A stretch of 64,000 bases of DNA, taken from contig JAULSN010000004.1 of assembly GCA_033439765.1 (NCBI GenBank), positions 3,978,001 to 4,042,000 on the forward strand, given 5' to 3'. The position numbers and the translations under genes were made by a program. Position 1 is the first letter of the stretch. Each line of letters opens with the position of its first letter. This DNA is from Lasiosphaeria ovina. Lineage: Eukaryota > Ascomycota > Sordariomycetes > Sordariales > Lasiosphaeriaceae. The notes under the pieces were generated by a model. It saw only the letters and a program-made list of their open reading frames with translations, did not search any database and was not told the DNA's origin. Positions 1 through 11,534 of this stretch are shown here, in pieces.

Positions 1-360
1 CCGCCATTTCACCCCTCCTTTGCTGGCGCTGCGGCCTCGGCGAGATGGGAGAAGGAAGGGCAACGAACGAGGATAACAACAAAAATATGCCAAAAAAAGG
101 CCGTAGAGGAAGAAAGGCCACAGAGCTCCAACGACTGCGACGAGCTTTCCTAGCCAGGCCAGCCAAGTAGGCCAGACTAAGCCGCAACACAGAGCCAAGA
201 GACACGTGGTGATGGCGGGGACGGGGGAGCAACCAGCCACCTGCAACTGCGCAACAGGGAAACCTAAGCTCAGGTCGGACAAGTCGTGCGTCTTGTTCTA
301 ACCGAGAGTGTGTTCGGATTCTGCAAGAGAAGAATGGGAGAAGGACGGAGGGGCTTCCCT

Positions 361-410
361 GGGGCTTCCTTTTTTTCCCTTTGGGGCTTCCTTTTTTTCC
401 CTTTGGGGCT
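361..410. repeat. 22 bp tandem repeat, about 2.3 units
   Basis: The unit, GGGGCTTCC followed by a T tract and CCCTTT, occurs at 361-382 and exactly again at 383-404, and a partial third copy starts at 405. It lies in non-coding DNA. Confidence 0.9.
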
Positions 411-442
411 GCCGCACTCCAGGCAAGGCAAGGTATGGCATA

Positions 443-474
443 GCATGGCATGGCATGGCATGGCATGGCATGGC
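443..474. repeat. TGGCA/CATGG pentanucleotide microsatellite
   Basis: CATGG/TGGCA is repeated about six times without interruption, flanked by variant units from about 421. It produces spurious CHAM/WHGMA-type open frames on both strands, none of which should be read as genes. Confidence 0.9.
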
Positions 475-1961
475 GGGCATGCTTGCTTGCTGACATACAT
501 ACCGGCTTCGCGCACGCAGCAGCAGTAGGCCGCCAGAAGCAGACGTCCGCCTAGCTGTCAGGTCCCAGGCTACTGCAAAAGACCAATGAGGTGTGTTTTC
601 TCCTTTTTTCCCAGCTGGGCGGGTTGGACAAGGCAGGTGAGGAACCGGCGGCGCACGCAGTGAGCGCAAACAGATCGTTTCTTTTGATAGACGTTGAGAA
701 GAAATTTGGGTCCTCTGAAATGTAGGAAGAACAAACGAAAATTTATGAAAAAAGTAATATTGGAAGCCTGGGCTGGGCGGCTAGACTAGGTATAGGTAAT
801 GGATGTACTCACGGTACTTCGTACTAATTGTGCAAGTTCTCTGCAGGACGGTAACCGACCGACTCGAGGTGCAGCGCAGCAGCGGATCGGGCAAGGCGAT
901 AGGTAGGTCAGGTATGCAAACTGCAAAGATAACGAATCCAAATACCGAAACTTTCAGGTTTGCAATTAGAGCTCGACTTCGGTAGACGAGAGGGGCTTTT
1001 TTTCCCCAAAACATAGAGACAAACTTGCCTGAAATGTTAGGGTATGCACCGAAACTCACTACAGGCAAAGCCGACCTAGGAAACCTAAGGTGGATACTGA
1101 CTGTACTGTACTGTACTGCGCCAAGTTGCAGAACCAACAACCGGAGCTGCCTCCCAGAAAAAGCCCACGCACCCGAGTGCTTACCTACCTAGGTAGGGTA
1201 TCTTTTCTTTAATTGGATGCACTTTGCCCGAAACACAGCCGTACGCCGCTATATGGTAAAGGATGTGCCCGACTAGTACGTTCGTACAGCATGAGGGCTG
1301 TAAGATGGAAACGGCCGTTCCGCTGGTTGGTAATACAGGGGGGACATGTGCGCCCCAACACACCTGCACTCTGAACTTTCAGTGGGTTTCTTCCATCTGA
1401 CTCACCTGGGCCACTCCGTATGCGGGGCAAGCCCTTGGAATCCAAGACGAAGAGCCTCATTGGCTCTATTTCCGCCATCCCACACGCGCTAGGCGCCCTA
1501 TTCCCGTCGGGCATCGGCGGGGCAAAACGCCTCAAGCCTGGGCTAGCCTCTAGGCCGCCTAGAGAGGGGCCCATTCTCCAAAGTCGTCAACTGCCCCAGA
1601 CAGCCCTAGACGGCAAAAGCAACCTAGCCAGGGGGAGCTTTGAACCAGGGCACCTCAGGAGCTTTCAATTGGCTACAGGTTTACGCGTTTGTGACAAGCT
1701 GGTCTAAACTCATCACCACCTCTGTCGCCAAACGAGGAGCGACGAGCGACAGAAGCCCAGCCACACAGTGTCCTTGCCAACTTCTCGACTTAGGTCCTTG
1801 GCGACAGCGGTGATACGCTGGGTCTAATATCGTTGCGCTGCAATAACCTTAGAGGGCAATTGACGAAGCTGCATTCAACTCGACGTCATTGATCGCGGCA
1901 ACAGCTAGCCAGCCTGCGGCGTCGCTGGGTGTGCGGATGCATTCGCGCACCCTCAACCAAC

Positions 1962-4897
1962 ATGGCCAATCCTCCCCAGGACTCCCCCGCTGCTGGCCAG
2001 GTCGCCCAGGCGCTTGTTGATTTCACCCTTCATGGCGCCTTTCCCGAGGAGGCCGCCTCTACCCTGACCATCGACGCCGACGTCTTACCCGCAGCCATTG
2101 ACGCCCTCGCAAAAGCCAGGTCGGAGCTGAAGGTACACACATATACTGGACACATATACATGCCATCCCTGCTAACAACGTCGTTCACGGAACTGCAGGC
2201 CGAAATACACGCCATCAACGAGGCGACGGCCGACGACGTGCGGTCGTGGCAGACAAACGCCCAGTCCGCACAAGACGACATCGTCCGATCCAAGTCTCTC
2301 GCCAACGACATCCTAAAGGCGGCCGAAGCCCCGGCCGTTTCTGGAAAGGCCATAGCCGACGCCGAGGCCAAGGCTGCCTTTCTCGTCCGCGAGCTCAACT
2401 ACAACTCGCAGGTTCAGGAAGCGCTGAAGGGAATCAGGGCTGTGAATAGAACTCTTGACCAGGTCGAGCAGGCACGCGATGAGAGGCGCATTCTCGATGG
2501 TCTCCATTTGCTAGAAAGTGAGGCCTGCGCCACTCCATCAGCCGCCGCCAGTTACTAACCCCTCTCCCGACAGAATCGTGGAACGAGCTTGATACCATCT
2601 CAGTGGACAAATCTTGCCGCGCCATCAAGCTCCTTGATCTCCGGGCCTTCGAGCTCAAATCTAGCGTGCATGAGGTGTTTGACCACGTGTGGAGCTCGCT
2701 GGTCCGTGTTGACGTCGAGAAGCAAACCATGTCGATAAGCGACGCTCAGCAAGGCGAACCGATGGGTCTTTCGGATGCCGTAATAGGTCTCAAGGCATAC
2801 AAGGAGGTTGACCAGCGCACCAAACAGCTCTGGCGCGACGTTAACAGAGCCATCCTGCTTCCGAGGATGGATATCACCAAAGCCACTCTACCGGCGGTCC
2901 ACGTTGAAAATGTGAGTTCACCGAGACTTCTCCTGCGGGTCCCGTATAGTAATGCTTGACACCAGAACCTCCTGGAAGTGCGCGGCTCGACGGACAAGAC
3001 TATCGAGTCGTTGTTCTCAGACCTCGAGAAGGTCTTTTCATTTCTCGTGCAGAAACTGCCTCAAGACATAGTCCAGACTGTATCGTCCGCCTTGGTGCCC
3101 AGCGTTGTTCAAGTGATCACCAGGGTCTGGCTCGATTCCGCCGTTCCGTCGTCACTGCAGGACATGGACAAGTTTCAAGACGTCATCGCATCAGCCAAGG
3201 CCTTTTGCGGTACTCTCAAGTCTCTAGGGCTCTCAAACCTTGGAGGTTTGCAGGAGTGGACCGACAACGCCCCCAGGGTGTGGTTGTCCAAGTGCAGAGA
3301 AGCTGCGCTAGATTCCGTCCGAACAAAGCTGTCTCAAGGCATGTTTGTTTTTTCTTTCTGTCCCATGTTAAACTAGACTAACTCGCCACCAGGTCTTGGC
3401 GCGCCGAAGCAGGTGGAGCGAGTCGAGAAGCAAATGGTGTCAAAAACAGAAGGGAACCAGTTGGCCGCTAACCGTGCCACCCCCATGGACGAAGACGATG
3501 GCTGGGGTGCTGCCTGGTCTGACGAAGAGGACAACACTACGGACGAAAGGGGCAAAGATGCGGATATAGATAAGCAGTCCGCAGAAATTGACGACGACGT
3601 CACTGATGCTTGGGGGTGGGACAACGAAGAGGCTGAGCCAGAGAAGCCAGGAGAGTCCAAGGAGAACAAGCCCGACGACGAAGACGATGCCGCCGAGGCT
3701 TGGGGGTGGGGTAATGAAACTAACGATGCTGAGCACGAGCAGCAAGAAGGCGACACGACTGCCAAAAGGCCGTCCTCGGCGCATCAACAAGAGACTAGGG
3801 AGCTGACGTTGAAGGAGACATACACCATCTCGTCGATGCCACAGCCCGTCCTGGACCTGATATTTGCAATAGTTGGGGATGGCGTAGCTCTGACCCAGGA
3901 CAGCTATGCGGCGACTCCTGTTGCAGCGGCAGCGGCCGGACTGTTCAGTCTCCCGACACTCGCGCTAGCAATGTTCCGCGCCGTGTCCCCCTACTACTAC
4001 GGACCGGATATTGGCGGGAACATGTAAGTCGGTCTTCCAACCTGAGTTGGGGTCATCTAACCGGTTCCAGGTATCTCTACAACGATGCCACCTATTTATC
4101 AGAACGGCTGGCAGATTTTGCGGCCGAGTGGAAGGTGCGAGACGATATCAGCGCGCGGGCAAGAAGCATGTTGCGACTAGACAGCGATATCAAATCGCTG
4201 CAGAGCTTTGCAGGCCGTGCGTACAGCGGCGAGATGAACACGCAAAAGACGGTCCTCCGAGATCTTCTTGGTGGTAAGTAAACAAGTCTAAGCGAGCCCC
4301 TTTCCGTGCCTCTCTCGTATCCGCTGACAGGCATGCTTTTTTGCAACAGGCGCCCAGAACCTCACGCAGCATGAAGACACAGAGAGCTGCGTTGCGGCGG
4401 CCGTGACGCGGGTGCGCTCTCTGGCCATCGCGTGGGAGAGCATCCTGTCGCGGTCAGCGTGGCAGCAGGCCATCGGCTCGCTCGTGGACGCGGTGGCCAA
4501 CAAGATCATTGTCGACGTCATGGACCTGCCCTCGATTGGGCAGGACGAGGCGTACAACATCGCCAACCTGATCGCCACCGTCACCGGGCTGGACGACTTG
4601 TTTCTGCCGAGCCGCAGCAGCAAGAGGCCGTCCTCGCAGCAGCAGCACGAGGCCGACGACGAAATCCCCACCACGGCGCAATACGCTGCGTCGTGGCTCC
4701 GCCTCAAGTACCTATCCGAGGTGCTGCAGAGCAACCTCAAGGACCTCAGGTACCTCTGGATCGAGAGCGAGCTGAGCCTCTACTTCTCGGTCGAGGAGGT
4801 CGTCTACCTCATCAACCTCAGCTTTGAGGACAATGCGCGGACTCGGGAGGTGATCAAGGAGATTACTCAGAATCCCCGCCCCCTAGGCCACCACTGA
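1962..4897 (+). CDS. zw10: Zw10/Dsl1-type vesicle tethering and kinetochore protein
   Basis: Seven exons join in frame: 1962-2132, 2199-2517, 2574-2911, 2966-3338, 3393-4023, 4071-4273 and 4350-4897, giving 860 residues. Five introns are GT-AG. The fourth (3339-3392) appears to be GC-AG (GCATGT donor, GACTAAC branch site, CCACCAG acceptor). The first intron (66 nt) is a multiple of three without stops. The start is the first ATG of the frame that opens the conserved N-terminus (MANPPQDSP). The helical architecture and the C-terminal block starting GAQNLTQHED fit the Zw10 family, whose members act in the Dsl1/NRZ tether that captures Golgi-derived COPI vesicles at the ER; animal Zw10 also works at kinetochores. 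An acidic linker at about residues 430-515 carries tryptophan motifs (WGAAW at 438-442, AWGWDN around 474-476, AWGWGN around 504-506) like the coatomer-binding lasso of yeast Dsl1. Family assignment rests on recognition, not on an alignment. Confidence 0.85.
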
Positions 4898-7800
4898 GCG
4901 AGCTCGGGCCCGACATGTGCTCGGGCATGCTTTGAACTTGGTGTACAGTGTACATACATATTCCGTAGAGCGGCGGACTAAATAATACCATATCGAAGAA
5001 ACTATCACGTACAGGGGCTCGCTTGTCTCCATTGTGTCTTTGTCTTTGTTGCCTCCCCTCGCCCCCCTTTTTGCTCCCGACATCACGCGATAGATTACCT
5101 ATTTGTGGTGTGATGGCGGCTACTTCCTTTGTGCTGTTCCGCGTTGGCGACAACAACAACAACAAAAACAACAACGGCGACGGCGGTGAGCTCGACATCA
5201 GTCGGTTCTCGGGTGGTCTGTCTTGTGCGGAAACGGAACAGCACACATCAATATCATGATCTCTCATGCAATAGCACGGTAATTAGGCCGGGATCTAGTT
5301 ACAGCTTTCGGGCGATCGGTCTACTGGCGCTGCCTGCTGCTGCCGGTGATGTGGACGTCGGTCGATTGGTCGAGTCGGTCATGCCATTCTATGGCAAGAT
5401 GTGCTACCTAGCGTGCGTGCTTGGCTTCGCACCACATAACATGCATGTATGTATGTATCGAGCCGCGACGCAGCGACATTGGGTAGGGATATTCATTTTT
5501 TGGGGGGGTTTTCTTGGGACGGTTCCGCTCCTAGGAGTCTACCAAGGTACACTCTATCTGTCTAGGCATCTCCATAGGCAGGCAGATCGGCGTTGATGTT
5601 TCCGTTTTTTCTTTTCGGTCTTGGGGGGACTCTCTCTCTCTCTGTTCTATTCTCGTTATCGTTCTCGGTCTGCGTTATCCATCCCCCCACCCCCTGCTCA
5701 GTGTCGGTGAGGGAATAGGAAGGGAAAACAATAAAATGACTGAATCGTGATGCTGATATGATGATGCCGGTGACAGGGGTCGAGAGTCCAGCTCTGCTCT
5801 CCTCTGGTCTGCGGTCTGCGGTCTGGTCTTGTGTCACCGGCCTTGGCTCGGCGGCTTGGTGACGCCGCCCAGCTGCTCGTCCTCTTCCGACGACGACGAG
5901 ACAGAAAGGCAGACCGGGCAGCAGGCTACCTTTCGCTAGTTCGCCTGGCCCGAGGCAAGCTGAGCCTGGACTGACTGACTTGCGCGCCCCGCTCGCATGT
6001 CGTGCCTGCGATGATGTATGCGCGTGCTGGGTGTGCTGTGGCATGCTTTCGCTCGCTCCGGCCTATGTGTGTGTGTTTGTATGGCTGGCCGGATGGCTCC
6101 GAGGCGGTGGATGGGTTGGTTGGTTGGCTGGATGGATGGACGGATGGCTATCTGTGTGGGGAAGGTATAGAGGCAAGTACCTTTTTGGGCTCGTAACTTG
6201 GAGATACTTTGGACTTTCTTTCTCTCTGTCTTGTCTGGTCCCCTGTCAGAAGAAAGAGGGGGGGCTCTATTCCTGGGTGCGTGTGTCGCGTCACATGCAT
6301 GTTCGGGCGTATACAGTGCCGACATATAGTGAGCAGTATGGCAGACGAGAACGAAGAGAGGAGGACATTCGAATGCAAGACACACACACGCCCTCACGCC
6401 CAAGGAAAACGGACAGGGGACAGGGGTTCTTGGCCTCGCTGTGGGCGGACAGGGAAGGGTGCGTGGTCCCAGGAGCAGCGAGTGGGCTTTTTGGCGCGCA
6501 TCACCACGGTCTGTCAGATGACATGGTCTTGTCGACCGTGAAACCAGGCAAGGGATTGCTGTCATACAAGGAGACAGCTTACTGACATGGACAAGAGAGA
6601 CAGGGGCAGGAACGGAGAATGAGAGAAAAGACAAAAAAAGGCAACCAGATGCCACAAATATCAATACTTCGCTTCGTGCGCCTGCATGACATATGCATGG
6701 GACGGGCGACCTCGGGCCAATTACAAGCGACATAGGAAGCAAGAAATAGAAGAGCCTCATTTTTTCCTGTGCTCTCTTTTGACTGTTTGCTTGCTTTTTT
6801 TCCCCTGGGGTGGACGGACGGGTCACGCCCCCCCTTTCTCTTCATGTGAAGGGAGAAGAAGAGCAAGCCCATCTTGTCGTTGTGTTTTAGTTGCCTTTTT
6901 TCCCTTCCCGCTTCCCGCTCCTCATCACACCGCCTAACCATTTGTTCACTTTTTATTCTCTCGCTCTTGCTCGTCTTTGATACGCTGTTTTATGTAGATT
7001 GTCGCAGATCCACACGCACGCCCCCATACATGTATACGTCCACACATTCACCGACAGAGACAGAGACAGGGGGGTTGCGGAAAGCTGCATTTTATTCATT
7101 GTACCGACAAGCAGGCCTATGCCGAACTTGGAATATTGGAAGTGCTGTTTATGTCCATTTCCCGCTCCTTTGCTTGATATGACGGAACACAAGCTTATTT
7201 GTAAGCCTTGTTTACTTAGTATCTATTAATTAATTGCCTGTCCATGTTTACTTAGACAGGTTTCTTAACTCCACCGGCTGCACAAACCCCTCTCTCGAAA
7301 TATATATCGCATCACACTTCGCTCACACAGGGACCCATGTCCTGGCAACCAAGGCGTGGCCTCATTTTGCTTGTTTGTTCCACTATATGAGAGCCGCAGT
7401 GTTGGTATGTGCCCGATATTCAGGGGCTGGGTTGCTCTCCTGGTGTTGCCGTAGCTGAAGCGGAAAAGAGCGGGGGGGAGAGCGAGCAACGTGGATGAGA
7501 ACCTGCACAGCAGCAGCGAGTAATGGCGGTAAAGGGGTCATCGCTATCCGAGGTAGCCTCTGCCATCTGCCTCCTTGCCTCTGCATACTCGGTAGCTACA
7601 TAGCCCCTTGTCTTTTTCTACTCCCACCATGCATTGTATTATTGATAGGTATGATATTTCTCCATTGTCTCAACCACAGCCCCGAGATCACCAACCAGAC
7701 CGGGCTAGACGGGGCCAGACCGAGGCCACTTGTCGCCGATCTACGGAACAGGGCGGCACATCCGCTGCTGTCGTCGGCAGATGTGTGTATGCGTGGGGCC

Positions 7801-8034
7801 TACGAAAAGCAGAAGCGGGCAGGAGACGGCTCTGGTACTGTGCTTTGGCCAGGGAGGCGCGGCAGACATGGGAAAAACAAGGCAAGCCATCACGCACCGC
7901 TATACTGACCAGCTAGTAGAGAGACGGGGAGCAACCGAGACATGGATCAGGGGACTAGGAGAAGCTTCCTCGCCGATCAATGCCAAGCCGTAGTGGCATC
8001 GTCTGTCGGTCTGTCGAGCTGCCGCGGAGACGTG

Positions 8035-8040
<6 letters not shown>

Positions 8041-8125
<85 letters not shown>

Positions 8126-8126
8126 G
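8041..8126. repeat. GA/CT dinucleotide microsatellite
   Basis: About 86 bp of nearly pure GA repeats on the plus strand. Open frames of RERERE or LSLSLS here are artefacts of the repeat. A polypurine mirror tract of this length can form triplex DNA in vitro, as a general property of such sequences. Confidence 0.97.
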
Positions 8127-9470
8127 ATAGGAATAGCACCAGCAAATCACTCTGGAAGCCGGCGCCACTTCAGTCTGAAACAATGATAGGCACCCCGGGA
8201 AAGGACCAGCCAGCCAGCCAGCACTCCGGCCACGGCAGCGGCCGTCCAGTCATCATCAACTGGTCCCAATGCCCACTCGAAGAGAGGCGATCGCCGTCTT
8301 CTCCTCCCTCTCTCATCGCCCATCACCCATCACTCAGCTCGCTCGCTCTGCCCCACTCTGCCGCTCGCTGGTCTCCTCGACCGGGCGTTCGTGCCTGTCG
8401 TTTGTTCGCCAGACTGCAAGTGTGATTTGCTTGGGTTCGTCTGCAGCGCCAGCGCCAAGCGGACAGTGCGCAAGCGTACATGTATATATGTCTCACATGT
8501 CAGAACCGTCATTTGACAGGACCGGCGTGGTAGCAGTGGGCGGCTTCATTGCTCGCCTGTTCTGCATGCTTGGCTCTCTTCTCTCTCCGTGCTTGTTTGG
8601 TTTGGGGGGGAGGGTGGTTCAACACGACGAACGCCACACACCGCACACGCACACACGCACACACGCAATAATGGGCATTATTCGGGCCTTATTTTGTCTT
8701 TTCCTTTTTATTGTCATGCAGGCGGCACGTCCGCCTCACCTTTTGCTCTCTGTCTGCCGGTGCGTGTGTGTCTCTCTCTCTGGTGCCCACATCGTCCGTC
8801 CGCCTCGCCTCGCCAAAGCCCCCTCCTTTTTGTTGCTGCATATTCCGTAGACACTTGCCGACGTGCAGGTTGAGAGGCGATAGGCTCGTCAGTGGTCTCC
8901 AATGTCGATGAGACATTGAGAGTGCTCCCCCCTCCCCTCGAAAAAAAGGACGGGATGTGGACCACGCATGCCCAGGGGTTCAGCAGCAACACCCGATGCC
9001 TTTCCCCCTTACCCGATCATGGATTCTCTGATGATTTATTTGATGCGGGCGGGGAAAAGTGAGACAGACAGCATGCCAATGCCGACGCCTAATATGGAGA
9101 CAATAAGAGAAGAAAGAAAAAAAGTGCCAAATGCAGAGAAACATGCAGCAGAGACGGACAGACCGACAGGCAGGCAGGTAGGCAGGCAGGCAGGCAGATA
9201 TACAGGAAATTTATTAAATGAAAAAAAAGACAGAACCAAAACAAAGACTGAGAAGGGGGTTGCACCAAGAGTGGAGAAGTAAGTCGTCAGGGTTGTTGTA
9301 ACAATAAAGAGAGACAGCGATACAGGATGCTAGAGAGAGAAAAGAGACAAAAAGGTTTCACCGGCTTCAGACCCTTAATTACGGTAGTGTAGACGGAAAC
9401 CGGAACCCCCCCACCAAAATGCATTGGCCATGCATGTCTGAGAGCTAGAGAAAGGAGACTCAGACACGCA

Positions 9471-9474
<4 letters not shown>

Positions 9475-9527
<53 letters not shown>
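9475..9527. repeat. GA/CT dinucleotide microsatellite
   Basis: About 53 bp of GA repeats in the same strand orientation as the tract 1.4 kb upstream, lying in non-coding DNA. Confidence 0.97.
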
Positions 9528-9530
<3 letters not shown>

Positions 9531-11508
9531 TAACGAGAGACAGAAGGACAAATAGATAGAGAGAACAAAAAAGACAGATTAGTTGAAAAGAGACAAACTC
9601 TGCGCAGTGGCCAGGATGCCCCCTTTTTTTTCTTACGCTGGATTAAAAACATATCCCCACATCAGTCTATGCGTGTGTGTTGCATGTGTATTGTGCCGGT
9701 GGTGTCTCGCTCATCAGTCGCTCTCTTTCCGTGTCTTTCCATTCGCCATGATCCGTCTGTCTGTTAGGGCTAGGGCGTATGTAGGTATGCGTGTATGTGT
9801 ATGTGTGGGTTGCGCAGGAGACGTGAGAGAGATACAGTGTAGAAAGAGAAGAAAGTGACACACACAGAGCAATTAGCCATGTTTTACCGGCTTCAATAGT
9901 GTGTGCATGTCTGCCTGTGTGGCCTTTTTCGCCTGGGTCCTGCAGAGTAAGGCCGAGCGAGAGAAAGCCAAGGCAGAAATTTTGCTGTAGTCCAGCACTT
10001 CCAAGAGATGCACTTTCAGCGAGAGGGGCTTGGATGGCGGACAACATACATGTATGTACGACCGGTCTTCAGAGATGGAAGGCAGCGAATGCCCAGCTGA
10101 AGCCGAGAGATAGGTCAGCTCGCAGCGGCAGCAGTGGCAACGGCACTCGGCCAAGGTCGGACTCTGAAGACCTGTGTAACAATAGACAAAAGTGGCCCCG
10201 GGCGCGCTCTCTGGATAACGACCCAATTTCCATGTGAATGGACACTCGGAGCACTGGCCGGTCGAGGTAGGCATCTTGAATGGATATACACACACACGGT
10301 TGACTCACCCTTCCTGTCGGTATTCCTGTTCCGTCATCGGGCTGGCCTTCATCGCGCGACCTGCCTTAGCTTCCTCCTTCCCACCGGCACGTCTGTCTTC
10401 CGCTCTCACACCCTCTCCGTCCTCTGCTACGGCAAGACCCGCCGTACTTTCCCTCGTCCAAAATCGTTTCATGTCCCCTCTCGCCCCTCTCAGCACCACC
10501 ACCCCTCCCGCTCTTCCATCGCTGGCATCCCGCTATCCGATCTCCGTCAAGAGCGGGAAGGGGACATGAGGAGGGGAGGGGGGATGAGAGGGAAAGGGGA
10601 GAGGTGCAAAAGATGGGGGATGGGGCCGGCGTTGAGCGGATCTAACGTCCTCCCGACTGGCGTTGTCGAGGTATATGCATGTACATCTAGATACAGAAAG
10701 GCTTTATGGCTTACAGCACCTTTGCTTTTTAGCAAATGCATCAAGGCAACCGCCCAGTAGCAACAAGGGAAACAAGACGCCCAGGACACGACACAATGGC
10801 ACACAAATAGACCAACAACAGAGAAACGCCGGAAAAAAAAAAGGTCAAAAAGAGCCGGGAACTTTGCCGCCGTTGTCGCCGTGTAGACACAAACTGGCAC
10901 ACATGCACGAGGCAGAAATATCAAAGTTCTGATGCTGCATGAACAAGAAGAACAAAACGGCAACGGTTTGACGAACCGAAGGAGAGAAAAGGAAACAAAA
11001 ATACCAAACCAGCATTGCATACAAAGCTTGCTTTCGTCGAGTAGTCAAGTTGAATCGGCTCCGGCCAGTTGCTTCTCTCCGCTTTGTAGATAGGTATAGA
11101 TACATCGGGTAGGGCCGAACTTCTGAGATTTGGGCCAAGGTTGCTGCTGTATCCCCATAGCCAGCCGCCTTGTGGCCGGAGTCGGAGGCGGCAAGCTAAT
11201 GCGTAGCTATCTTGGCTGCGCGCTGGTGAGATAGAAAAAGTATATTGGAACAAGAATGATAGGCAACGAAAAATGAAGGGAATGCAAATGATCACCTTGT
11301 TTTCCTTTCAATCAGACGCCCCTCTCAGGTGCCCCCAGGTGCATGTATACTTGTTTCACTTGATGCAAGCGGTATGGATCGAGAGGGGGGCTAGCAGAAT
11401 GGGCAGGCACCAGAGTGCAGATGAGGGCATTTTGCTGTGATACAGCCAGTCAGCCTCTACCTGTCTGTCTAGTTGACGTAAACTTGAGACTACGTTGATC
11501 GACCGACT

Positions 11509-11534
11509 CTGGCTGGCTGGCTGGCTGGCTGGCT
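11509..11534. repeat. GGCT tetranucleotide microsatellite
   Basis: GGCT is repeated about six times in non-coding DNA. Confidence 0.95.

Larger units (their letters stand above)
1..1961. other. Intergenic region upstream of the Zw10 gene
   Basis: No reading frame here looks like a conserved protein; the longest open frames lack recognisable domains and are rich in simple sequence. The stretch holds a 22 bp tandem repeat (361-410), a TGGCA pentamer tract (443-474) and one copy of the 11-mer GTACTTCGTAC (814-824). The last few hundred bases should contain the promoter and 5' leader of the Zw10 gene, but no TATA box is obvious. Confidence 0.6.
4898..11300. other. Gene-free region, left part: repeat-rich, no supported gene
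   Basis: No frame in these 6.4 kb shows a protein domain or a plausible exon series. Long open frames such as 5936-6826 (minus) are low in complexity and consist of C/H/P/S-rich tracts read from pyrimidine-rich DNA. The sequence contains an AAC-rich tract (5150-5180), two long GA tracts (8041-8126 and 9475-9527), CA/GT-rich stretches and many C/T-rich runs resembling long untranslated leaders. A long non-coding transcript or an extended regulatory region is possible, but nothing in the sequence proves transcription. Confidence 0.6.

Noticed and set aside
1600..1660. A GGTTCAAAG sequence on the minus strand resembling a tRNA B box
   Set aside because: No T stem, anticodon stem or acceptor stem can be drawn around it.
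5936..6826. 296-codon minus-strand open frame
   Set aside because: Composition is Cys/His/Pro/Ser-rich and reflects pyrimidine-rich DNA; no domain, no plausible start and no splice context.
7900..8186. Arg-Glu and Leu-Ser repeat open frames
   Set aside because: They are direct translations of the GA/CT microsatellite.
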